Positions 48,981 to 57,335 of a DNA stretch of 64,000 bases are shown piece after piece. Source of the DNA: Rhodoplanes sp. Z2-YC6860 (GTDB lineage: Bacteria; Pseudomonadota; Alphaproteobacteria; Rhizobiales; Xanthobacteraceae); contig NZ_CP007440.1 in the NCBI RefSeq assembly GCF_001579845.1, positions 4,114,029 through 4,178,028 of the forward strand, given 5' to 3'. The notes under the pieces were generated by a model. The model was not told the DNA's origin and ran no database searches. It saw only the letters and a list, made by a program, of their open reading frames with translations. A program made the position numbers and the translations under genes. Numbering within the stretch: position 1 is the stretch's first letter; the number at the start of each line of letters is the position of its first letter.

Positions 48981-50054
48981 TTATTTTTGTTCTGGATTGA
49001 GATTGATGGCTTTGACCACGCGCTCCCAGCGCGCGGAGTCTTCCTCGATCAGGTTCCGGAACTCCGCGGGCGAACTGCCGACCGGCTCCATGAGGATGCG
49101 CGCAAGCGCGTCCTTCGCCTGAGGCTGCTGCACCGCGTTGGCGAATTCACGGCCAACCTTCTCCACGATCGCAGGAGGCGTGCCACTGCGCATCACGATG
49201 CCGTTCCAGCTGAAGGCCTGCATGCCGGGAACGGTCTCGGCCACGGTCGGCATCTCGGGATAGAAAGAGGTGCGCTTGGCCGTGGTGACGCCAAGCGAAC
49301 GCAGCGCGCCCGACGCGAGATGGCTCGCGACCGATGACGAGACGTCGATGGTCAGATCGACATTGCCGGCGAGCAGGTCGTTCAGTGCCGGGGCATTGCC
49401 GCGATAGGACACGTGAACCATATCGGTGCCGGTGAGCAGCTTGAACAGCTCGACCGAGAGATGGGCCACGCTGCCGATGCCGGTGCTGGCGTAGGTCACT
49501 TTGCCGGGATTCTGCTTCAGATAGGCGATCAGCTCCTGCACGGTGTGGGCTGGCACCTTGTTGGGATTCACCACCAGCATCATCGGCGCAATGACCAGCA
49601 GCGTCACCGGCGTGAGGTCGGTCATCGGATTATAAGGGAGGTCGCGGCGCAGCGCCCGCAACGCGGTGTGCGAGGTCGGCGCCGCGTTGAGCAGCGTGTA
49701 GCCGTCGGCAGGCTGCCGGACCGCAAATTCGCCGGCGATGGCGCCAGTGGCGCCCACGCGGTTGTCGATCACGACAGGTTGGTTCCAGTTTTTGCTGACT
49801 GTCTGTGCCAGGAGCCGCATGACCACGTCGCTCGATCCGCCGGCCGCGAACGGCACGACGACCTGCACGGGGCGTGAGGGAAACGAAGAGGCCTGCTCCT
49901 GGGCGGGCAACTGCCGGCTACAGCACAGCGAAACGGCCGCCACGATCGCGCTCCGAAGCGCGGCAGGCCATACCCCAATTTTCAAATGCGAACCCCACCT
50001 ACAGGCATCTCGACCAAGCCGCTTCCGCACTCCCCGGACGAAGCCGAGGCCCAT
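48981..50054 (-). CDS. TctC/Bug-family periplasmic solute-binding protein
   Basis: 357 aa from ATG 50054; a TTG at 49985 after AGGTGGGG gives a more normal signal peptide (WPAALRSAIVAAVSLCC) and a 334-aa protein. Bug signatures are PVQVVVPFAAGGSSDVVMRL, PVVIDNRVGATGAIAGEFAV, PADGYTLLNA and YASTGIGSVAHLSVELF. It lies between the cytochrome c and oxidoreductase genes, with no tripartite membrane subunits nearby. It presumably binds the carboxylate used by the operon's enzymes. Confidence 0.9.
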   Translation of the reverse strand: MGLGFVRGVRKRLGRDACRWGSHLKIGVWPAALRSAIVAAVSLCCSRQLPAQEQASSFPSRPVQVVVPFAAGGSSDVVMRLLAQTVSKNWNQPVVIDNRVGATGAIAGEFAVRQPADGYTLLNAAPTSHTALRALRRDLPYNPMTDLTPVTLLVIAPMMLVVNPNKVPAHTVQELIAYLKQNPGKVTYASTGIGSVAHLSVELFKLLTGTDMVHVSYRGNAPALNDLLAGNVDLTIDVSSSVASHLASGALRSLGVTTAKRTSFYPEMPTVAETVPGMQAFSWNGIVMRSGTPPAIVEKVGREFANAVQQPQAKDALARILMEPVGSSPAEFRNLIEEDSARWERVVKAINLNPEQK

Positions 50055-50155
50055 GGAAATTTCCGGGAATGGCTGGGCGTGCGCAGCGCGCCAGGCTCAT
50101 GTGGCTCAGGCGGGAACGCATGGGGCGGAACGCATGGGCGCGATGGTGCGCCCAA

Positions 50156-50518
50156 TCAGTTGTTCAGGATCGCGATGTCCTTGGCCGGTCGTCGTCCCGG
50201 AAGGCTCTGTAGGAACGCGTAGATGTCGGCAACGTCCTGGTCGGGCAGCACCGCTTCGACATAGGCCGGCATGTCCCGCAACGACTGCCGCAGCACGCCT
50301 TTGAAGCCCTCGAACGGAACCTCGGTCTTGGCGAGCGCCGGCGCCGGATAGTTCAGCGCGCCGCCCTGGCCAGAGCGGCCGTGGCAGTAGTAACAGCCGA
50401 CGGCCACAAAGACCTGCTTGCCATGGGCGACATCGCCCTTCGGCGCATCCTGGGCTCGCGCCGCCGCGGTGAGGGCGAGCACGCTGAGTGCGCCGATCAA
50501 GACAGCTTTCGACATCAT
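50156..50518 (-). CDS. Small periplasmic c-type cytochrome
   Basis: 120 aa. Signal peptide (AVLIGALSVLALTAAARAQ), then a single haem c motif CYYCH in FVAVGCYYCHGRSGQGG; Met in RQSLRDMPAY is the likely sixth haem ligand, and the C-terminal helix DQDVADIYAFLQSLP is typical of class I cytochromes. It carries electrons in the periplasm. GGGGAGAG directly precedes the start used here (50518), which rules against the ATG at 50533. It begins 11 bases after the Tat-signal ThDP enzyme gene, suggesting it accepts electrons from that enzyme. Confidence 0.92.
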   Translation of the reverse strand: MMSKAVLIGALSVLALTAAARAQDAPKGDVAHGKQVFVAVGCYYCHGRSGQGGALNYPAPALAKTEVPFEGFKGVLRQSLRDMPAYVEAVLPDQDVADIYAFLQSLPGRRPAKDIAILNN

Positions 50519-50529
50519 ATCTCTCCCCA

Positions 50530-52461
50530 TCACCGCGGATCAGTCACGACATCGATCAAGGCGGGTGCGCCGCTCTTGACCACTGCGAGCGCGCGTTTGA
50601 TCGCCGGCGCAAGGTCCTTGGGGTCTGTGATCGGTCCTTCGCCGTATATGCCGTAGCCTTTCGCCACGGTGGCGTAGTCGATGTTGGGGTCGGTCAGCGT
50701 CGTGCCGATGCGCGTGTTGGTGATGCCGCGGGCATGACGCGCCGCCATCGCCTGCAGGTACATCAGCTCCTGATGATAGGCGCGGTTGTTGTGCACGATA
50801 TAGAGGATCGGAATCTGGTGATGCGCCGCGGTCCACAGCGCGCCCGGCACGAAGTTGAAATCGCCATCGCCGCCAAACGCCACGGTAAGGCGGCCGTGCT
50901 TCTTGTTGGCGAGCGCCGCGCCGATCGAGGCGGGCAGGTTGTAGCCGATGCCGGCACCGCCGGCGCCGCCGTTCCACTGATAGGACTTCTTCATGTCCCA
51001 CAGCCGGTGCGGCCACACGTTGCGAATGGCGTTGCCGACCAGCGACCAGTCCTCGTCCTTGATCTGCGCGTAGACCTCGGCGCACATCCGCGCCGTGGTG
51101 ATCGGGCTCGCGTCCCAGCCGATCGTCGCTTCGGAGCGGGCCTGGTCCATCATCGCCAGCCGCGCCGCGGCGAGCTTCTTGCCGCGCGCCTCGAACGCGT
51201 TCTTGCGGCCATCGTCGACGAGCTTCTTCACTTGCTCGGTCAGCGCCGGCAGCGAGGCTTCGCCGTCGCCGGTGATCGCCAGGTCGACGTCCTGGTAGCG
51301 CGAGAAGTCCTGATAGTTTGCTCGGATCAGCATGTCGCGGGTGCCGAGCGTGACGAGCTTGGCGTCCTTCTTGGCGACGCGCCGGTAGCTGCGCTCGATC
51401 CGGTCGCTGAACTGGTTCAACACGCCCCAGAGGTCGTTCATCTCGATCGCCAGGATCACGTCGGCTTGCGCCAGAACCGGGCCGCGGCGGAAGCTCATGT
51501 TGAGCGGATGCCGCGACGGGAAGTTCATGCGGCCGGCGTTGTCGATCACCGCGCATTGCAGGGTTTCGGCAAGCTCGACCAGCCGCTCCATGCCGGCCGG
51601 CGTTCGCGCCAGGCGGTCGCAGATGATCACCGGGTTCTCGGCAGCCACCAGCAGCTTCGCGGCTTCGGCAAGCGAGCCGGAATCGCCGACAGGCGCCATC
51701 ATCTTGCCGAGCTTCGGAATGTGCAGCGTCTCTGCATCCTTGATCGGATTTTCCTGGAGTTCGGCGTCGAGCGACAGCAGCACCGGAGCCATCGGCGGCG
51801 TCATTGCGACCCGGTAGGCGCGCACGGCCGATTCAGCGAAATGCTGGAGTGACGTGGGCTGATCGTCCCACTTGGTGAAGTCGCGCGTCAGCGCGCCGAT
51901 GTCGATTGCCGAATGCACCCATTCGGCGCCCGGCATGCGCTTGTCGGCTTCGACGATGTTGCCGCCCATGCAGTAGACCGGCGCGCGGTCGCACCAGGCG
52001 TTGTACATCGCCATCGTGGCGTGCTGCAGGCCCACGACGCCGTGGCAGATGAAGGCCATCGGCTTGCCTTCGATCTTGGCGTAGCCGTGTCCCATCGCCA
52101 CCGCGATTTCCTCATGCGGACAGGTGAGGATTTCCGGTTTGTTGTTGTTGTGATTGAGCACGGCCTCGTGCAGGCCGCGGAAGCTCGAGGCGCAGTTCAT
52201 CGCCAGGTATTCGATGTCGAGCGTCTTGAAGACGTCCACCATGAAGTCGCCGCCGCTCGACGACTGCGTGGCCGGATCCTTGACCGGAGCCGTGGTTTCG
52301 ACAGCGATTTGCCGCGGACCAGGTCCTGGCGCCTTCAATTTTGCAACCGGCACGGCGGCTTCGGCGGTCGGCGCCACTGCCACGGCGGCGGTGCCGGCCA
52401 GGGCGGCGCCTTTCAAGAAATTGCGGCGACCCATACCGCGCGGATTGTCAGACTTCGACAC
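50530..52461 (-). CDS. Tat-signal thiamine-diphosphate-dependent enzyme
   Basis: 643 aa from GTG 52461, which follows GGGAGGTCACC. A consensus twin-arginine signal (GRRNFLKGAALAGTAAVAVA, likely cleaved near TAEA) precedes a complete acetolactate-synthase-type fold. The cofactor-activating Glu lies in CPHEEIAVAMGHGYA (about residue 118), and the ThDP/Mg motif runs from GDGDFNF (about 531) to VHNN (about 559). It may be a periplasmic oxidase or decarboxylase of 2-oxo acids. The next gene is an exported cytochrome c, a natural electron acceptor. Most family members are cytoplasmic, so the location is unusual. Confidence 0.88.
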   Translation of the reverse strand: MSKSDNPRGMGRRNFLKGAALAGTAAVAVAPTAEAAVPVAKLKAPGPGPRQIAVETTAPVKDPATQSSSGGDFMVDVFKTLDIEYLAMNCASSFRGLHEAVLNHNNNKPEILTCPHEEIAVAMGHGYAKIEGKPMAFICHGVVGLQHATMAMYNAWCDRAPVYCMGGNIVEADKRMPGAEWVHSAIDIGALTRDFTKWDDQPTSLQHFAESAVRAYRVAMTPPMAPVLLSLDAELQENPIKDAETLHIPKLGKMMAPVGDSGSLAEAAKLLVAAENPVIICDRLARTPAGMERLVELAETLQCAVIDNAGRMNFPSRHPLNMSFRRGPVLAQADVILAIEMNDLWGVLNQFSDRIERSYRRVAKKDAKLVTLGTRDMLIRANYQDFSRYQDVDLAITGDGEASLPALTEQVKKLVDDGRKNAFEARGKKLAAARLAMMDQARSEATIGWDASPITTARMCAEVYAQIKDEDWSLVGNAIRNVWPHRLWDMKKSYQWNGGAGGAGIGYNLPASIGAALANKKHGRLTVAFGGDGDFNFVPGALWTAAHHQIPILYIVHNNRAYHQELMYLQAMAARHARGITNTRIGTTLTDPNIDYATVAKGYGIYGEGPITDPKDLAPAIKRALAVVKSGAPALIDVVTDPR

Positions 52462-52685
52462 GGTGACCTCCCAACAGTTGATATTTTGATTTTGGACAGT
52501 GTCGCGCCGGGCGCGGTGGCCGGTCAAGGCGGGCTTGGTCGTGTTATGGTTTGCGGGTAAAAAGGTAGCGTCGCGAGACTCGTCCGCATCTCGGGCCGGA
52601 AGATGCTATCATTTGCCGACGGGCCGCTTGATTGACGTCAGCTAAAGCTTAGCCGCGGGCAGCAGGTTAAGGGACGAACGAACAT

Positions 52686-54437
52686 ATGGCACCAACCGCT
52701 GTCGAAACGTCCACCCGACGTTTCCTGGTCGTTCTGATCAAGCCGTCGCATTACGACGGGGACGGCTACGTCATTCAGTGGCATCGCTCGGGGATCCCCT
52801 CGAACAGCCTCGCCAGTGTCTATGGTGCTTTTGCCGAATGCGCGTCGGCGCATGCTCTCGGGCCTGATGTGAAGATCGAATTGGAGGGATACGACGAATG
52901 CAACACGGTCATTGACGTCCGGGGCATCGTCAAGCGCCTGCGAAAGGCCGGGCAGGGTCTGATTGGGCTGGTTGGCGTCCAGTCGAACCAGTTTCCGAGA
53001 GCACTCGATCTGGCGCGGCAATTTCGCGCCAGCGGCTTGCCGGTCGTCATCGGCGGTTTTCATGTGAGCGGCTGCATATCGATGCTGCCCGAGTTGCCAC
53101 CCGATCTCGACGAGGCACTTGAGCTCGGGGTCACGCTTTATGCCGGCGAAGCCGAAGGTCGTCTGCACGAATTGCTGCAGGACATCGATCGCGGTTCGCC
53201 CAAGCGCGTGTACAATCACCTCCACGATCTGCCGGGCCTGGAGGGCGCAAGCCTGCCGATCCTGCCGCGCGATATTTGCGAGCGGGTCTATATGAGGTCG
53301 TCGACCTTCGACGCCGGACGCGGTTGCCCGTTTCAATGCTCGTTCTGCACCATCATCAATGTGCAAGGCCGCAAATCGCGCTATCGCACGGCGGATGACG
53401 TCGAGGCGATCGTGCGTGCCAACGCTGCGCAAGGCATCACACGTTTTTTCGTGACCGATGACGACTTTGCCCGCAACAAGAACTGGGAGTCGATCCTCGA
53501 CCGTCTCGCCGACTTGCGAGTGCGGCAGGGATTCGGGATTTCACTGGTGCTGCAGGTCGATACGCTGAGTTACCGCATCCCCGGCTTCATCGAGAAGGCT
53601 GCGCGAGCGGGCTGCCGATCGGTCTTCATTGGGCTCGAGAACATCAACCCAGAATCCCTGATGGCGGCCAAAAAACGCCAGAACAAAATCTGGGAATACC
53701 GCGAGATGCTGCTCGCCTGGCGGCGGTTCAGAATTTCCACCCATGCCGGCTATATTCTCGGTTTCCCGGCCGATACGCCTCAATCGATCGCCCGCGATAT
53801 CGAGATCATCAAGAAGGAACTGCCGGTCGATCTGCTTGAGTTCTTCTATCTCACGCCGCTTCCGGGTTCCGAGGATCACAAGAAGCTCTACGTTTCCGGC
53901 ACCCGTTTGGAGCCGGATCTGAACAAATACGATCTCGAACATCCGTGCACCGATCATCCACGGATGAGCCAGGAAGAGTGGACGCAAGCCTACAACGACG
54001 CGTGGGAGCGCTACTATTCCAGAGACCACATCGAGACCATCCTGCGCCGCGCGGCGGCAAGCGTGGTCGGCCTGGGGAAGGTCGCCAATGGCGCAACCAT
54101 TTTTTCGGGGGCTACAAGCATTGAAGGGCTGCACCCCCTGCAGTGCGGAATTGGACGCCGTAAGGTGCGGACGCAGCGCCGGGCCGGATACCCTATCGAG
54201 AATCCGTTCACGTTCTACCCACGACGCGCGGTGGAAATAACCTTCGAATGGTCGCGTTGGGGCTGGCGCTTCTGGTGGATCCGAAGGCTGCGCAAGCGCA
54301 TCGCCGCTGATCCGGCCTCTTCGCGCTACTCGGACGAGGCTTTGATTGAAACGCCTGTAACCGACAGCATCGTCGAAACCTACGCCAGCAAGGTGCCGAA
54401 GACGCACGGCGCGCCCGTTCGTCAGCCGGCTGCGTGA
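52686..54437 (+). CDS. B12-binding-type radical SAM protein
   Basis: 583 aa. A cobalamin-binding-like N-terminal region (about 10-190; LVGVQSNQFPRALDLARQFR, PVVIGGFHVSG) precedes a radical SAM domain (about 215-430) with the cluster motif CPFQCSFC in GRGCPFQCSFCTI, then FVTDDDFARN and RSVFIGLENINPESL. A DUF4070-like C-terminus follows, ending in a basic Trp-rich stretch (WSRWGWRFWWIRRLRKRI) that may touch the membrane. A classical DxHxxG cobalamin-ligand motif is not evident. It is encoded alone, so the substrate is open; methylation or modification of a lipid or small molecule is possible. Confidence 0.87.
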   Translation: MAPTAVETSTRRFLVVLIKPSHYDGDGYVIQWHRSGIPSNSLASVYGAFAECASAHALGPDVKIELEGYDECNTVIDVRGIVKRLRKAGQGLIGLVGVQSNQFPRALDLARQFRASGLPVVIGGFHVSGCISMLPELPPDLDEALELGVTLYAGEAEGRLHELLQDIDRGSPKRVYNHLHDLPGLEGASLPILPRDICERVYMRSSTFDAGRGCPFQCSFCTIINVQGRKSRYRTADDVEAIVRANAAQGITRFFVTDDDFARNKNWESILDRLADLRVRQGFGISLVLQVDTLSYRIPGFIEKAARAGCRSVFIGLENINPESLMAAKKRQNKIWEYREMLLAWRRFRISTHAGYILGFPADTPQSIARDIEIIKKELPVDLLEFFYLTPLPGSEDHKKLYVSGTRLEPDLNKYDLEHPCTDHPRMSQEEWTQAYNDAWERYYSRDHIETILRRAAASVVGLGKVANGATIFSGATSIEGLHPLQCGIGRRKVRTQRRAGYPIENPFTFYPRRAVEITFEWSRWGWRFWWIRRLRKRIAADPASSRYSDEALIETPVTDSIVETYASKVPKTHGAPVRQPAA

Positions 54438-54469
54438 GCGAAGTCAGCCGCGAGCGGAAAACAGCACCG

Positions 54470-55450
54470 TCATTCCGGCTTGATGTTGCCGGCCGCGATA
54501 ATCTTCACCCATTTGTCGATCTCGCGGTCGACGTGGCTGCGAAATTCATCGGTCGAGGTGCCGATCGGTTGAAAGCCGCGCGCCAGAAGCTTCTCGCGAA
54601 ACACCGCGTCCTTCACTGTCGTGGCCGAGATGCGCTGCAGCTTCTCGACGATCGGGGCGGGGGTCGAAGCGGGTACGACCAGGCCCATCTCGCTTGCGGA
54701 GTCGACGCTGCCGTAGCCGATCTCGTCCATGCCAGGGATGCCCGGAAGCTGTGGCGCGCGTCCGCGCGTGACGCCAAGCCCGCGCGCGTTTCCAGCTTCA
54801 ATGTAGGACTTGATCGACGGCACCGCGCCGAAGGTGAAGTCGACCTTGCCGGCGAGGAAATCGGCCAGCGCCGGCGCGCCGCCGCGATAGGGGACAATGA
54901 CGATCTGGATGCCGGCGACCTGGCGGAATTGTTCGCCGGCGAGGTGAATGCCGGTGCCGATGCCGGCCGATGCAAAGGTCAGCTTGCCGGGATTGGCCTT
55001 GGCGTAGTCGACCAATTCCTTCGCGGTTTTGAACGGCGAGGCCGCGGGCACCGCGAGCACGAGCTGCGTGCGTGAAAGCAGCGACACCGGGATGAAATCC
55101 TTTCGCGTGTCGTAGGGAAGCTTCTCGCCGAGCAGGCCGGGATTGGTGACGAAGGCAGAGTCGACCATGCCGATGGTGTAACCATCGCCCGCCGCATCGG
55201 CGACGGCGCGGGTGCCGATGGTGCTGGCGCCACCGGCACGGTTGTCGATGACAAGCGGCTGGCCGAATTCTTTCTCCATTTGCGCCGCGAGCAGCCGCGA
55301 GAACACGTCGGTCCCGCCGCCCGGTGCATACGGCACGATCAGCTTCACCGGACGTTGCGGGTAAGCGTCTTGCGCGCGCAAGGAAGAAGCACCCGCAAGA
55401 CATAACGCAGCAGCACCGGTGGCGAGCTGCCGCCTGCTCACGAAGGTCAT
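54470..55450 (-). CDS. TctC/Bug-family periplasmic solute-binding protein
   Basis: 326 aa. N-terminal export signal with RRQLATGAAALCLAGASSLR (Tat-like, RRQLAT), then Bug motifs PVKLIVPYAPGGGTDVFSRL, PLVIDNRAGGASTIGTRAVA, AGDGYTIGMV and FASAGIGTGIHLAGEQF. It lies 31 bases downstream of the enolase-superfamily gene on the same strand, suggesting that it binds that enzyme's sugar-acid substrate. No tripartite membrane subunits are present. Confidence 0.92.
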   Translation of the reverse strand: MTFVSRRQLATGAAALCLAGASSLRAQDAYPQRPVKLIVPYAPGGGTDVFSRLLAAQMEKEFGQPLVIDNRAGGASTIGTRAVADAAGDGYTIGMVDSAFVTNPGLLGEKLPYDTRKDFIPVSLLSRTQLVLAVPAASPFKTAKELVDYAKANPGKLTFASAGIGTGIHLAGEQFRQVAGIQIVIVPYRGGAPALADFLAGKVDFTFGAVPSIKSYIEAGNARGLGVTRGRAPQLPGIPGMDEIGYGSVDSASEMGLVVPASTPAPIVEKLQRISATTVKDAVFREKLLARGFQPIGTSTDEFRSHVDREIDKWVKIIAAGNIKPE

Positions 55451-55481
55451 GGACTTTTCTCCCGAACGGCGTTTGTTGTTG

Positions 55482-56576
55482 TCAGACGCGGTATTTCAAC
55501 AACTCATCCTCTTCTGGATCGGCGCCAAGTCCGGGCCGGTCCGGCACGTCGACCGCGCCGTTCACGTCCGGCACCGTCTTCGTGTAGGGGACAAAAGCCA
55601 CATCGGCGAACAGCCGCTCCAGCGGCGCATCGCGGTCTTTCGAGGCGATACAGTGCAGCGTTGCGAGATAGCCCGGGCCGAAGAAGAAAGCATGGGGCAC
55701 GCAGGTGATGCCGGACTTCTCGGACTCGGTCGCGATGCGGAAGAGTTGCGTGATGCCGCCGATTTTGACGATAGACGGCTGCACATAGTCGGTAGCACCG
55801 GCCGCAATCATTTTGCGGAAATCGCTTGGGCTCGTCGCGTTCTCGCCCATCGCGAGCGGCATGCCAGTGGCCTTGCGGAGCTTGGCCGCCGATTCAAAAT
55901 CCTCCGGAGGCCAGATCGGCTCCTCGACCCAATACGGATTCGACGGTTTCATCGCGGCGACCGGCTTTTCGGCTTCGCCAGGCGTCCAGCCGCAATTGGT
56001 GTCGACCTTGATTGGGATCGCCGGCCCGGTGACCGAGCGGGCCGCGGCGACGGCCTCGGCGGTGCGCTCATGCAGCTTGATGTGGCGATAGCCGCGCTCC
56101 AAGGCGCGAGCGGTGTTGCGCTTCACGTGCTCGACATCGCCGGCGTATTGCAGAAGCGACGCATAGGTCTCGACGCGCTTGCGCTTCGGTCCGCCCAGCA
56201 GCTTCGACACCGACGCGCGTTCGAGCTTGCCGCGGATGTCCCACAGCGCGATGTCGAGGCCGCTCAGTGCATGCATCACCGGACCGGCGCGACCGAGGCC
56301 GTGCAATAGCCGCTCCATGGTGGGAAGCAGGTTCGGATCGGTCGGATCCTTGCCGACCGCAAGCTGCCGGATCCAATTGTCATAGGCCGCGACCACCAAG
56401 GTGCCGCTCGAGCCGAAGGCCTCGCCCCAGCCAATCGTGCCATCGCTGCATTTCACTTTGACATAGAGCGCCTCGACATGGGTGCGCGGCCGGCCGGCGA
56501 ACAGCGGAGGCGGCGCCCAGGTGTCGAGCGGGATCCGCACGTGAATGACGTCAATGGCACTGATGGTGACGGGCAT
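55482..56576 (-). CDS. Mandelate racemase/muconate lactonizing enzyme (enolase superfamily)
   Basis: 364 aa cytoplasmic TIM-barrel enzyme. The N-terminal capping domain opens MPVTISAIDVIHVRIPLDTW. Metal ligands appear as Asp in IKVDTNCGW, Glu in YWVEEP and Glu in AMGENA, with a lysine in HIKLHERT at the position of the second-strand base and a His in VPHAFFFGPG. It would abstract a proton alpha to a carboxylate, most likely dehydrating or racemising a sugar acid or mandelate-like acid. ATG 56576 is chosen; the frame is open to 56729 but overlaps the divergent gene. The adjacent Bug gene supports acid-sugar uptake. Confidence 0.9.
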   Translation of the reverse strand: MPVTISAIDVIHVRIPLDTWAPPPLFAGRPRTHVEALYVKVKCSDGTIGWGEAFGSSGTLVVAAYDNWIRQLAVGKDPTDPNLLPTMERLLHGLGRAGPVMHALSGLDIALWDIRGKLERASVSKLLGGPKRKRVETYASLLQYAGDVEHVKRNTARALERGYRHIKLHERTAEAVAAARSVTGPAIPIKVDTNCGWTPGEAEKPVAAMKPSNPYWVEEPIWPPEDFESAAKLRKATGMPLAMGENATSPSDFRKMIAAGATDYVQPSIVKIGGITQLFRIATESEKSGITCVPHAFFFGPGYLATLHCIASKDRDAPLERLFADVAFVPYTKTVPDVNGAVDVPDRPGLGADPEEDELLKYRV

Positions 56577-56625
56577 TTCGCTTCCTCGGGATGGCAGGCT
56601 TTTTGAGATCGCTATAGTGGACGAC

Positions 56626-57237
56626 ATGCGGGGCGCTGTAATCCCGGTTTTTGCAGTTCTGGCTTGCTTGGCGTTGCCTGGCCTGGCGGCGACGCCGGCT
56701 TTGGCCCATCCGCCGCCGCTTGGGCTCACGGGCTTCGCGGGTGGTGCGCTGCATCCGCTGTTCGTGATCGATCATGCGATGGCGGTGCTGGCGATGGGCC
56801 TGATGGTGGGCAGCCAGACGCGATGGGGCTGGCCGCCCGTCATCGGCTTTGGGTTGGGCATCGCGGCGGGGATCGCCGTGATGGTTTCGGGGGCGGTGCC
56901 GCTCTACGCCAACGAGACCATTCTGGGCATCGCCGTTCTATCGGGCGTTCTGGTCGCGCTGGCGTGGCCGCTGTCGGTCCGCATCGGGATTGCGCTTGCG
57001 GGCGTGCTCGGGATTGCGATCGCGCTCGACTCGCCGCCCGAGGCGCTGTCGATCAGCGAAGCCAACCGGACGCTCGCCGGCACGGCGGTCGGCGCCACGA
57101 TGTTCCTGATCGCGATGTGGCAGACCACGCGATACGCGCGGCCGCTGTGGGCGCGGATCGCGGTGAGGGCTGCCGGGTCGTGGATCGCGGCGGCCGCAAT
57201 TCTGGCGCTTGCGTTGCGCTTCGTGCGACCGGACTAG
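56626..57237 (+). CDS. HupE/UreJ family membrane protein
   Basis: 203 aa. A signal-like first helix (VFAVLACLALPGLAATPALA) is followed by the family motif HPPPLGLTGFAGGALHPLF and VIDHAMAVLAMGLM, with a conserved His in HPLFVIDH, and about six helices. HupE and UreJ proteins are putative nickel or metal permeases. No hydrogenase or urease genes are nearby, so it is a stand-alone copy. ATG 56626 is used; it diverges from the enolase-superfamily gene. The stop overlaps the start of a palindromic repeat. Confidence 0.88.
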   Translation: MRGAVIPVFAVLACLALPGLAATPALAHPPPLGLTGFAGGALHPLFVIDHAMAVLAMGLMVGSQTRWGWPPVIGFGLGIAAGIAVMVSGAVPLYANETILGIAVLSGVLVALAWPLSVRIGIALAGVLGIAIALDSPPEALSISEANRTLAGTAVGATMFLIAMWQTTRYARPLWARIAVRAAGSWIAAAAILALALRFVRPD

Positions 57238-57335
57238 AGCATGATCCCGAAAAGTGTGAAGCGGTTTTCGGAAAGGATCATGCTCAAGCAAGAGAAAGAG
57301 CGACGGGTCTGATTCAACGAAGTTGAATCAGACCC
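57237..57335. repeat. Palindromic intergenic repeat (GAGCATGATCC type) with second hairpin
   Basis: Two perfect palindromes lie between convergent genes. Arms GAGCATGATCC (57237-57247) and GGATCATGCTC (57275-57285) enclose CGAAAAGTGTGAAGCGGTTTT-like spacer sequence. Further right, GGGTCTGATTCAAC (57305-57318) and GTTGAATCAGACCC (57322-57335) enclose a 3-base loop. The first unit matches a repeat I know to be scattered between genes in Bradyrhizobium and relatives. Here it could end transcription from both sides; both flanking stop codons touch it. Confidence 0.75.
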
